Of a stretch of 64,000 nt of DNA, positions 43,657-51,051 are shown piece after piece. Position numbers and translations under genes: made by a program. The notes beneath the pieces were generated by a model. That model had not been told where the DNA came from. It made no database searches and was given only the letters and a program-made list of their open reading frames with translations. Source of the DNA: Polaromonas sp. AER18D-145 (GTDB taxonomy: Bacteria; Pseudomonadota; Gammaproteobacteria; Burkholderiales; Burkholderiaceae_C); contig NZ_NBZV01000001.1 of the NCBI RefSeq assembly GCF_002379095.1, forward strand, positions 62,001-126,000, given 5' to 3'. Positions within the stretch are counted from its first letter, which is position 1, and each line of letters starts with the position of its first letter.

Positions 43657-44318
43657 GACAGTGCCATGGCGATGTCGTTGATCTGCACCTTGCGGTCGAA
43701 GGCCAGGCTTTGTTCGACATGCAGCAAATGTTCGGTCATCAACTCGACGGCTCGCGTTGCGTCGCGGGCCGCCAGCGCTTTGACGATTTCCACGTGCTCG
43801 TGCTGGGAGTGCTGCGCGGCGCCGGTGCGCTGGTACATCAGCGTGATGAGGGAGCTGCGCGAGATCAAGTCACGCAGGATCTGGGCCAGTACCTCGTTGC
43901 CCATCAGTTCGGCCATGCGAACATGAAAGTCGCCTAGCAGTTCGATGCGCCTGGCCGCGTCCTGGTCGTCCATGGCCGCTTTTTCGTTGGCCAGATGGTC
44001 TTTCAGTGTCCGGATTTGCGCCGGCGTCACCTGCTTGACGAAGGCCCGCGTCATTTCGGCCTCCAGCATGCGGCGCACCGCGAACACCTGGCGCGCTTCT
44101 TCTACCGTGGGGGCCGCAACAAAGGCGCCGCGCGCCGGTTCCATGCGGATCAGCTGGTTTTGCGAGAGCTGAAACAGTGCCTGGCGGACCAGCGTACGCG
44201 ATACGCCAAAGTGATCGGCCAGCTTTTGTTCGGCCAGTTTGGTACCGGGGTGCAGCCGGTGCTCCACAATGGCCCTGGTCAGGGCTTCAACAATAGAGCT
44301 GGTTGTGGACGATTCCAT
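43653..44318 (-). CDS. GntR family (FCD) transcriptional regulator
   Basis: 221 residues from the ATG at 44318. The N-terminal winged helix has LAEQKLADHFGVSRTLVRQALFQLSQNQLI. The C-terminal FCD-type ligand domain holds EAEMTRAFVKQ, LGDFHVRMAELMGN and QHEHVEIVKALAARDA; the His residues fit a metal-binding FCD site. It leads the puuE-uraD/allC-M20 operon and is divergent from uraH, with a perfect palindrome between. It probably represses this set in response to a purine catabolite (inference). Confidence 0.92.
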   Translation of the reverse strand: MESSTTSSIVEALTRAIVEHRLHPGTKLAEQKLADHFGVSRTLVRQALFQLSQNQLIRMEPARGAFVAAPTVEEARQVFAVRRMLEAEMTRAFVKQVTPAQIRTLKDHLANEKAAMDDQDAARRIELLGDFHVRMAELMGNEVLAQILRDLISRSSLITLMYQRTGAAQHSQHEHVEIVKALAARDATRAVELMTEHLLHVEQSLAFDRKVQINDIAMALS

Positions 44319-44344
44319 GGCGCAAATGATAGTCGGAAAGCCCA

Positions 44345-44360
44345 AAAGTGTATACACTTT
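44345..44360. promoter_or_regulatory. Probable GntR operator, 16-base perfect palindrome
   Basis: AAAGTGTATACACTTT lies 26 bases upstream of the GntR start and 46 bases upstream of uraH. FCD-type GntR proteins bind TGTATACA-like sites. It is well placed to control both operons. Confidence 0.65.
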
Positions 44361-44406
44361 CAGTAGACCATCGGACTGACCGATGCACCGCAAACAAGGA
44401 ATTGAC

Positions 44407-44760
44407 ATGGGCCTGAGCACACATGTGCTGGACACCATGCACGGCACGCCAGCGGCCGGCATGTCCGTCCAGCTGTACACCACCGATGGCGACCAGGCCA
44501 CGCTGGTGAAATCGTTCCACCTGAACAGCGACGGTCGCAACCCCGACGGTCTGCTCTATGACACCAGCAGCCTCCAGCGCGGCACGTACCGACTGGTGTT
44601 CGACGTGGCGGGATATTTCCGTGCGCGCGGCGTGACGCTGCCGGAACCGAATTTCCTGAACCGGGTGAGCCTGGACTTCGGCGTGGCCGACACCAGCCAG
44701 CATTACCACGTGCCGCTGCTGGTCAGCCCCTGGAGTTATTCCACTTACCGCGGGTCCTGA
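44407..44760 (+). CDS. uraH: 5-hydroxyisourate hydrolase
   Basis: 117 residues, transthyretin-like fold. Motifs: LSTHVLDTMHGTPAAGM, LNSDGRNPDG and the C-terminal SWSYSTYRGS (family signature YRGS). It hydrolyses 5-hydroxyisourate to OHCU, feeding the UraD half of the fusion enzyme. Chosen ATG at 44407 has AAGGA 6-7 bases upstream; the frame is open from 44383. Divergent from the GntR operon. Confidence 0.95.
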   Translation: MGLSTHVLDTMHGTPAAGMSVQLYTTDGDQATLVKSFHLNSDGRNPDGLLYDTSSLQRGTYRLVFDVAGYFRARGVTLPEPNFLNRVSLDFGVADTSQHYHVPLLVSPWSYSTYRGS

Positions 44761-44800
44761 AACCGCCCATGCGGAGAGAACTGCGGGAGGTTTTAGTCAA

Positions 44801-44890
44801 GCAGGGGCCGCGGATCTGGCTTTGCCAGTCCGCAGGCGTAGCGCCCCCTCGGGGGGCAGCGCAGTACACGCAGTGACAAGCGTGGGGGCT
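44801..44890 (+). repeat. Family B repeat after uraH
   Basis: GCAGGGGCCGCGGATCTGGC, then CGCCCCCTCGGGGGGCAGCG and CAGTACACGCAGTGACAAGC ending GTGGGGGCT. It separates convergent uraH and the lipoprotein gene and may act as terminator for both. Confidence 0.8.
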
Positions 44891-45408
44891 TAATTCTGCC
44901 CTTCGGTCAGCGTATCAAGCTGGAATTTTCCGCTTTTGTGCCAGAGCCAGGTGTCGGTGTAGACGACCTTGCCAATCCGCACCGGCGCCGGAAAAGGCGA
45001 TGCGGCCTTGATCATGCGTTCGATCTCGGCAATCACTTCAGGCGCATGGCGCGGTGCCCGCATCCAGTCGAGGCGGGTCACGGTGCCGGCCTGGTTGATT
45101 TCCACGTTCAGCACACCGATCGCGTACAGCAGGGGCGGCATTCTCCCCTTGAAGATCCGGTCGGTGTGCAGTCCGTAAAGATGGCTGGCGCCGCTTTGGC
45201 GGTAGGCGCGGGCGTTCGGTGCCGCCGAACTGCGGGCCGAGCCAGCCTGGCTCGCGACCGGGCCGACCACGTTGGGCGTTGCGTTCGCCTCAGACGGGCC
45301 CGGTTCTGGCTGCGGTGGCGCAGACTTGCAGGCCGAGACGATGGCTCCGGCGGCGGTCGAAAGCAGTGCCATGAGCCAGAAGCGACGATGGGTGGAGGAT
45401 GCAGGCAT
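44890..45408 (-). CDS. Lipoprotein with TonB-C-like domain, unknown function
   Basis: 172 residues. The N-terminus has a lipobox in TAAGAIVSAC (Cys27). A Pro/Ala-rich linker leads to a C-terminal domain (LYAIGVLNVEINQAGTVTRLDWMRAP and later VYTDTWLWHKSGKFQLDTLTEGQ) resembling TonB C-terminal or energy-transducer-like folds. No partner genes (exbBD) nearby. Its stop lies at the edge of a family B repeat. Function unknown. Confidence 0.7.
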   Translation of the reverse strand: MPASSTHRRFWLMALLSTAAGAIVSACKSAPPQPEPGPSEANATPNVVGPVASQAGSARSSAAPNARAYRQSGASHLYGLHTDRIFKGRMPPLLYAIGVLNVEINQAGTVTRLDWMRAPRHAPEVIAEIERMIKAASPFPAPVRIGKVVYTDTWLWHKSGKFQLDTLTEGQN

Positions 45409-45557
45409 ATGTATCCTTGTGTTGTTGTCAGGCGGTTACGGCTGCTATTGTGCAGTCGGCCCGGGCGCCGGTTATGTAACAAAAACCTGCTGCCGCGAGG
45501 CTGAATTATGCGTTCTGCGGACCCTGACCAGGGGCCGTGTATCAGAGGGTTTCTACC

Positions 45558-46364
45558 GTGAGTCAGCTCAAGGATTTGTTTTTGGCCCGGCTGGCGCTGG
45601 AGCCGGCCGTGCTGGTCGAGGTGAGCGCCACCGAAGGCTCGGTGCCGCGCGAGGCCGGGACCTGGATGGCGGTTTTTGCCGGCATGGCGGTTGGCACCAT
45701 AGGCGGCGGCCATCTGGAATACGAAGCGATGGCGAGAGCGCGTGCGCGCCTGCAGGGGTTGCCGGGTGAGGCGTCCACCCGCTTTGTGCTCGGCCCGTCG
45801 CTGGGGCAATGCTGCGGCGGGGTGGTCCATCTGCGCTTTGAACCGGTCGGGCCCGACGACGTGCCGGGGCTGCGCCGCCGGCTGGATACAAATTTACAGC
45901 CTGTTGCGCTTTTTGGGGGCGGACATGTGGGTTTTGCGCTGATTCAGGTGCTCGCGCGCCTGCCGTTTGCACTGAGCTGGATCGACAGCCGCGACGGCAT
46001 TTTCCCGGAGGTGGTGCCGGACGACGTGGTGTGCGAACATTCCGACCCGGTGCAACGCGCGGTGACCGGCCTGGCGCCGCAGTCGCGCGTGCTGATCATG
46101 AGTTTCAGCCACGCCGAGGACCTCGACATCGTGGCCGAATGCCTGAGGCGCCAGCGCGAGCGGGGCGACCTGCCTTACATCGGCCTGATCGGCAGCAAAA
46201 CCAAATGGGCGACCTTCCGCCACCGGCTGGAGGCGCGCGGTTTCAGCGCTGAAGAACTGGCGCACGTGACCTGTCCGATCGGCCTGCCCGGCATCACCGG
46301 CAAGGAGCCGGAAGTGATTGCCGTGTCCGTCGCGGCACAGTTGTTGTTGTTGCACCGGGCGTAG
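45558..46364 (+). CDS. xdhC: Xanthine dehydrogenase accessory protein XdhC
   Basis: 268 residues from the GTG at 45558 (MSQLKDLFLAR), preceded by AGAGGG; a GTG at 45537 is possible. XdhC features: VSATEGSVPREAGTWMAV, GTIGGGHLEYEAMARA, LGQCCGGVVHLRFE and the Rossmann-like GGGHVGFALIQVLARLPF. It binds and sulfurates molybdenum cofactor for insertion into xanthine dehydrogenase. It is separated from the xdhB gene at the window's right end, and lies upstream of puuD. Confidence 0.93.
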   Translation: MSQLKDLFLARLALEPAVLVEVSATEGSVPREAGTWMAVFAGMAVGTIGGGHLEYEAMARARARLQGLPGEASTRFVLGPSLGQCCGGVVHLRFEPVGPDDVPGLRRRLDTNLQPVALFGGGHVGFALIQVLARLPFALSWIDSRDGIFPEVVPDDVVCEHSDPVQRAVTGLAPQSRVLIMSFSHAEDLDIVAECLRRQRERGDLPYIGLIGSKTKWATFRHRLEARGFSAEELAHVTCPIGLPGITGKEPEVIAVSVAAQLLLLHRA

Positions 46365-46370
46365 TTCGCA

Positions 46371-46380
46371 TACACTTTTG
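46371..46380. promoter_or_regulatory. Half of the GntR palindrome upstream of puuD
   Basis: TACACTTTTG (the half-site core TACACTTT) matches one arm of the palindrome at 44345-44360, about 140 bases before puuD. It may be a weak regulator site or chance. Confidence 0.25.
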
Positions 46381-46513
46381 CGATCCGGTCGCAGCGGAGC
46401 GGGATGGCTTGCAAGCCTGTCCTTGTTCGTGACCTTTTGTCTGCTTACAGTGCCCGCGGTGGTAAGCAGCTTCCAATCATGGCAGGCCTTGCCTGCCCCA
46501 TTGAGGTCATCGG

Positions 46514-47755
46514 ATGGAAAGTTATCTTCTCGACTGGGCCAACCTGCTGCTGCGCTGGGTCCACGTCATCACCGCCATCGCCTGGGTCGGCTCCTCGTTT
46601 TATTTTGTCTTTCTCGATTCCAGCCTGACGCCGCCGGTCGATGAAGACTTGAAGAAACAGGGCGTCAGCGGCGAACTGTGGGCCGTGCACGGCGGCGGTT
46701 TCTACCACCCGGTCAAGTTTGCGGTCAAGCCACCCACGCTGCCTGGCCACCTGCACTGGTTTTACTGGGAGAGCTACAGCACCTGGCTCACCGGTTTTGC
46801 GCTGTTCACCGTTTCCTACCTCTGGAACGCCGGCACCTACCTGGTCGACAAATCGCTGATGGACTGGTCGCCCGGCGCCGCCATCGGCGTGGCGCTGTCT
46901 TTTTTTGTGGTGTTCTGGATGGTTTACGACGGCATCTGCCAGCTGTTTGGTAAACGCAAAAACGGGGATGCCATCGTCGGCGCGCTGGTGCTGGTGCTTG
47001 TGTGTGTGGCGTCCTGGCTGGCCTGCCACTGGTTTGCCGGGCGTGCCGCGTTTCTGCTGGTGGGCGCCATGATCGCCACCGCGATGAGCGCCAATGTGTT
47101 TTTCTGGATCATCCCCGGCCAGCGCAAGGTGATCGCCAGCATCAAGGCCGGCGAGGCTGTGGACCCGGTGCACGGCCAGCGCGGCAAACAGCGCAGCGTG
47201 CACAACACCTACTTCACCTTGCCGGTGCTGTTTGCGATGCTGAGCAACCACTACAGCTTCACCTGGGGCCACCCGCAGAACTGGCTGATGCTGATTCTCA
47301 TGATGCTGGCCGGCGCGCTGATCCGCCAGTTTTTTGTCATGCGCCACGGCTACAAGCTGGGCCGCAACGGCAACCCGCTGCCCTATGCGCTGGTCGGGGT
47401 GGTCCTGATCCTCGGCGCCATCGTCTGGATGAAGCCGCCGCCGCAACCGGCCAGCGCCGGATTTGCTACTGATTCGATAGCTGGTGGCGCAGTATTGTCG
47501 GGGGCTACAGGCCAAAATGGCTATATGAATCTGCAAAAAGTGCTGGAGCAGCGCTGCTACCTGTGCCACGGCGCGCAGGTGCAGATGAAAAACGTCCGCC
47601 TCGACTCGCCGGCGCTGCTCAGGCAGCATGCGCAGGCGGTGTACCAGCAGGTGGTGGTCAGCAAAACCATGCCGATGAACAACGCCACCGGCATCACCGA
47701 GGCGGAACGGGCCCTGGTCCGGCAATGGTTCGAAGCCGGCGCGCCTACACCCTGA
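46514..47755 (+). CDS. puuD: Membrane urate hydroxylase PuuD with C-terminal cytochrome c
   Basis: 413 residues. Eight or nine membrane segments (LLLRWVHVITAIAWVGSSFYFVFL at the start, many His and Trp) form the DUF989/PuuD domain, which oxidises urate to 5-hydroxyisourate. Residues about 340-410 are a cytochrome c domain with CYLCH (Cys348, Cys351, His352) and a later Met in SKTMPMNN. Electrons probably go to the respiratory chain. The linker between the two domains (about 317-337) comes from a family A repeat. Start ATG at 46514 with no strong Shine-Dalgarno. Confidence 0.94.
   Translation: MESYLLDWANLLLRWVHVITAIAWVGSSFYFVFLDSSLTPPVDEDLKKQGVSGELWAVHGGGFYHPVKFAVKPPTLPGHLHWFYWESYSTWLTGFALFTVSYLWNAGTYLVDKSLMDWSPGAAIGVALSFFVVFWMVYDGICQLFGKRKNGDAIVGALVLVLVCVASWLACHWFAGRAAFLLVGAMIATAMSANVFFWIIPGQRKVIASIKAGEAVDPVHGQRGKQRSVHNTYFTLPVLFAMLSNHYSFTWGHPQNWLMLILMMLAGALIRQFFVMRHGYKLGRNGNPLPYALVGVVLILGAIVWMKPPPQPASAGFATDSIAGGAVLSGATGQNGYMNLQKVLEQRCYLCHGAQVQMKNVRLDSPALLRQHAQAVYQQVVVSKTMPMNNATGITEAERALVRQWFEAGAPTP
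47463..47523 (+). repeat. Family A repeat inside puuD
   Basis: TTGCTACTGATTCGATAGC, GGTGGCGCAGTATTG, GGGGCTACAGGCCAAAATGG. Translated in frame it becomes the flexible linker between membrane and heme domains. Confidence 0.85.
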
Positions 47756-47775
47756 GAGCGCCCTGACCACGCCTT

Positions 47776-48711
47776 TTACCAGCGGGTGACCAGGCCCGCG
47801 GCCCGTGTGGACGATTTCTCGAAGTGGCCCGCCAGGTAGTCCACAAAGGCGCGCACGCGTGCCGACACCTGATGGCGCTGCGGCCAGACCGCATGAATGT
47901 CGGCCGGCGGAGTCTGGTAGTTCTCCAGCACCTGGCGCAACCGGCCGCTGCGCAGGTAGCGCGCGACATCCCACTCGGCGCGCATCACGATGCCGTGGCC
48001 GGCCAGCGCCCAGTTGACGGCAATCTCGCCGTCGCTGGTGCTCAGGTTGCCGCGCACCTTCACGGTTTCCATGCGTTTGCCCGATTCCAGTCGCCAGATG
48101 CCGTAGGCCTCATCGCCCTGGCGGATGCCGATGCAGTTGTGCTGGGTCAGGTCGTGCGGCACCTTGGGTGTGCCGTGTCTGGCCAGGTAGGCGGGGGCCG
48201 CACACAGCAGGCGCCGGTTCGGGGCCAGCTTGCGGGCGATCACGCGCGCATCGGGCGGCTCGCCGAAGCGCACACACACATCAAAGGCGTCCTCGCTGGC
48301 CGGCGGCGGGTTGACCGTGAGCTGCAGCTGGACCTGCATGTCCGGGTGCTGTTTCACGAAACTGGAGATCAGCGGGGCGATGTGGCTGCGCCCAAAACCC
48401 AGCGTGGCATTCACGCGCAGCAGGCCCTTGGGCACCGCCACCGCGCTGGAAACCAGTTGCTCCATGTCGGCGATCTCGGCCAGGATGCGCCGCGCATGGC
48501 TGAGGTAGATCTCGCCTTCGGGCGTGGGGCTGATGCGGCGTGTGGTCCGGTTCAGCAGCTGCACCCCCAGCCGCGCTTCCATGAGCGCCAGGCGTTTGCT
48601 GATGGCCGGTGTGGTCACGTCGAGCTCGCGCGCCGTGGCCGAGAAGCTGCCGCTGCGCGCCAGCAGGCTGAAAAACGCCATCTCGGAAGGGGCAGAGGCC
48701 GGTGTGCTCAT
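47776..48711 (-). CDS. LysR-type transcriptional regulator
   Basis: 311 residues. N-terminal helix-turn-helix: FFSLLARSGSFSATARELDVTTPAISKRLALMEARLGVQLL. The substrate domain has AVPKGLLRVNATLGFGRSHIAPLI and the later GHGIVMRAEWDVARYL, as in many LysR proteins. It is divergent from ttuC across 101 bases, so it probably controls tartrate genes. It resembles regulators called TtuA-like or DmlR-like. Confidence 0.9.
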   Translation of the reverse strand: MSTPASAPSEMAFFSLLARSGSFSATARELDVTTPAISKRLALMEARLGVQLLNRTTRRISPTPEGEIYLSHARRILAEIADMEQLVSSAVAVPKGLLRVNATLGFGRSHIAPLISSFVKQHPDMQVQLQLTVNPPPASEDAFDVCVRFGEPPDARVIARKLAPNRRLLCAAPAYLARHGTPKVPHDLTQHNCIGIRQGDEAYGIWRLESGKRMETVKVRGNLSTSDGEIAVNWALAGHGIVMRAEWDVARYLRSGRLRQVLENYQTPPADIHAVWPQRHQVSARVRAFVDYLAGHFEKSSTRAAGLVTRW

Positions 48712-48812
48712 TATTAACTCAAAGTAAACAATGCAATAACTTTAAGGCGTTCTGTTGAATCGGGCAAGCGCTAGAGTTCATCCTTGTTGGTCAATGATTT
48801 CAAGGACATGTC
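48712..48812. promoter_or_regulatory. Divergent promoter region, LysR and ttuC
   Basis: A/T-rich compared with flanks: AACTCAAAGTAAACAATGCA then ATAACTTTAAGG. It must include LysR binding sites and both promoters. A GACATGTC palindrome abuts the ttuC start. No exact box could be fixed. Confidence 0.45.
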
Positions 48813-49904
48813 ATGAAGGTTTACAAAATTGCCTGCATCCCGGGCGACGGCATTGGCAAGGAAGTGGTCCCGGCCGGCCAGCAGGTGCTGCAGGCCCTGG
48901 CCGCCACGCAGAATTTCGGCTTCGCTTTCTCGTCTTTTGGCTGGGGCGGCGACTGGTTCCGTGAACACGGGGTGATGATGCCCGACGACGGCCTGGACGC
49001 CCTGCGCGGCCAGGACGCCATCCTGTTCGGCTCGGCGGGTGACCCGCATATTCCCGACCACATCACGCTGTGGGGCCTGCGCCTGAAGATCTGCCAGGGC
49101 TTCGACCAGTACGCCAATGTGCGGCCCACGCGCATCCTGCCCGGCATCGACGCACCACTCAAGCGCTGCACGCCGGCGCAACTCGACTGGGTCATCGTGC
49201 GCGAGAACTCCGAGGGCGAATATTCCGGCGTCGGCGGGCGTGCCCACCAGGGCCATCCGATCGAGGTGGCCACCGATGTGTCGATGATGACGCGCGCCGG
49301 CGTCGAGCGCATCATGCGTTACGCCTTCAAGCTCGCGCAGTCGCGTCCGCGCAAGCTGCTGACCGTGGTCACCAAGTCCAATGCCCAGCGCCACGCCATG
49401 GTGATGTGGGACGAGATCGCGCTGCAGATCAGCAAGGAGTTCCCGGACGTGACCTGGGACAAGGAACTGGTGGACGCCTGCACCGCACGCATGGTCAATC
49501 GCCCGGCCTCGCTGGACACGATTGTGGCGACCAACCTGCACGCCGACATCCTGAGCGACCTGGCCGCCGCGCTGGCCGGCAGCCTGGGCATTGCGCCCAC
49601 CGGCAACATCGACCCCGAGCGCCGCTACCCCTCGATGTTCGAGCCCATCCACGGCTCGGCCTTCGACATCATGGGCAAGGGCCTGGCCAATCCGGTCGGC
49701 ACGTTCTGGAGCTGCGTCATGCTGCTCGAGCACCTCGGTGAAAACATCGCGGCGCAGCAGCTGATGCAGGCCATCGAGGCCGTCACCGCCAACCCGGCGC
49801 TGCACACGCGCGACCTGGGCGGCAACGCCACCACCGCACAGGTCACCGCCGCCGTGTGTGCGCTGCTCGCCCAGGGCGGCACGCAGCAGGCGCGCGCGGC
49901 CTGA
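48813..49904 (+). CDS. ttuC: Tartrate dehydrogenase/decarboxylase (isopropylmalate dehydrogenase family)
   Basis: 363 residues. Signature segments: KIACIPGDGIGKEVVPAGQQ, RENSEGEYSGVGGRAHQG, KSNAQRHAMVMWDE and ATNLHADILSDLAAALAGS. The enzyme uses NAD and a divalent metal to oxidise tartrate or D-malate. The context with ttuD and a LysR gene favours tartrate. It starts after GATTTCAAGGACATGTC (AAGGA as Shine-Dalgarno). Confidence 0.92.
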   Translation: MKVYKIACIPGDGIGKEVVPAGQQVLQALAATQNFGFAFSSFGWGGDWFREHGVMMPDDGLDALRGQDAILFGSAGDPHIPDHITLWGLRLKICQGFDQYANVRPTRILPGIDAPLKRCTPAQLDWVIVRENSEGEYSGVGGRAHQGHPIEVATDVSMMTRAGVERIMRYAFKLAQSRPRKLLTVVTKSNAQRHAMVMWDEIALQISKEFPDVTWDKELVDACTARMVNRPASLDTIVATNLHADILSDLAAALAGSLGIAPTGNIDPERRYPSMFEPIHGSAFDIMGKGLANPVGTFWSCVMLLEHLGENIAAQQLMQAIEAVTANPALHTRDLGGNATTAQVTAAVCALLAQGGTQQARAA

Positions 49905-49947
49905 AACTTTTTCCCCGTGGCATTCCATAAAACAAGGAGACAGCAGC

Positions 49948-50928
49948 ATGAAAGTTGACATCAGACAATGGATAGGTATCGCCTGCCTGGCCGCAGCGCC
50001 CGCCGTCATGGCGCAGGCCGCTTCGACGGGCTCAGGACAGGCTTGCCCGGACAAGAACCTGCAGTACTGGCAGGCTTTTCCGCCCGGCGGCGAGTCGGAC
50101 CTGTCGGCGCGTCACCAGCAGATGGTGCTGAAAAAGAAGTGCGCGGCGATTGAGACCATCATCCAGTACAAGGCCGGTGCCGGCGGCGCGCTGATGTGGT
50201 CGCAGATGAACACCCTGCCCGGCGACGGGCTCAACATCGTGGGTGTGAACCTGCCGCACATCGTGTTCCAGCCCATCGAGGGCCTGGTGCAATACAAGAC
50301 GCAGGACATCACGCCGGTGTTCTGGTTCCACTACACGCCCGACATCCTGGTGGTGCCCGAGCAGAGCCCGATCAAGAATTTCGCGGACTTCATCAAGGCG
50401 GCCAAGGCCAACCCCGGCAAGCTGAGTTTGGGCGGCTCTGGCCAGAACTCGGCCAACCATGCAGCGCATGAGCGCTTCAACGCGGCGTTTGGCGTCAAGA
50501 CCATCTATGTGCCGTTCAAGGGCACGGGCGACATGGCCACCTCGGTCATGGGCGCACAGGTCGACGGTGCGATGACCTACACCGCGTTTGCCATCAACAA
50601 CAAGACCCGTATCCGCCCGCTGGCGGTGGCCATGGACAAGCGTCATCCGCTGATGCCGGATGTGCCGACTTTCAAGGAGCTCGGTGTGGACTGGGTGGAC
50701 GGTGCCTACCGCGGCATCGGTGTGCCCCGCAGCACGCCGCCCGAGACCCGCAAGAAGATTTCGGACATGTGGGCGGCCCTGAACAATGACCCGGAGATGA
50801 AGGAGCTTGCCGCCAAAAGCGGTTTCGAGCTGGTCAACGTGGGGGTGGACCAGATGGACGCGTTCATGAAGGAAAAAACGCGGCTGTACACCGAAAGCGC
50901 ACAGCGTCTGGGTCTGGGCAAGAAGTAG
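49948..50928 (+). CDS. Bug/TctC-type tripartite tricarboxylate receptor 1
   Basis: 326 residues with signal peptide (WIGIACLAAAPAVMAQ). The mature protein has FPPGGESDLSARHQQ, PDILVVPEQSPIKNFADFIK, GGSGQNSANHAAHE and YVPFKGTGDMATSVMGAQVDG: the periplasmic receptor fold of TTT systems. Its position between ttuC and ttuD suggests tartrate or a related acid as ligand. No tctAB membrane genes lie nearby. Just after the signal peptide it carries ASTGSGQACPDK, encoded by a family D repeat. Confidence 0.9.
   Translation: MKVDIRQWIGIACLAAAPAVMAQAASTGSGQACPDKNLQYWQAFPPGGESDLSARHQQMVLKKKCAAIETIIQYKAGAGGALMWSQMNTLPGDGLNIVGVNLPHIVFQPIEGLVQYKTQDITPVFWFHYTPDILVVPEQSPIKNFADFIKAAKANPGKLSLGGSGQNSANHAAHERFNAAFGVKTIYVPFKGTGDMATSVMGAQVDGAMTYTAFAINNKTRIRPLAVAMDKRHPLMPDVPTFKELGVDWVDGAYRGIGVPRSTPPETRKKISDMWAALNNDPEMKELAAKSGFELVNVGVDQMDAFMKEKTRLYTESAQRLGLGKK
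50020..50045 (+). repeat. Family D repeat inside receptor 1
   Basis: GCTTCGACGGGCTCAGGACA then GGC, translated as ASTGSGQA. The same core is read in a similar place in receptor 2 (53833-53856). Confidence 0.8.
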
Positions 50929-50937
50929 CCTGGCGCC

Positions 50938-50971
50938 GCCCATGCACCGGTGAGGGCACCGGTGCATGGGC
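50938..50971 (+). terminator. Perfect hairpin after receptor 1
   Basis: 15-base arms GCCCATGCACCGGTG / CACCGGTGCATGGGC around AGGG, followed by only CGTTTC. It probably ends or stabilises the ttuC-receptor transcript; the weak T tract makes this less certain. Confidence 0.6.
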
Positions 50972-51051
50972 CGTTTCGGGCGGTTGAAAGGCGGGGTACA
51001 CGCGGGTTACCAGCAGGTGGCGGCGTCACAATAGCGGACAGGAGATATTGA

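Noticed and set aside
44280..44540. Longer start of the GntR regulator (to 44540)
   Set aside because: The extra part crosses the operator and uraH start region and has no similarity to GntR proteins; ATG at 44318 fits the family.
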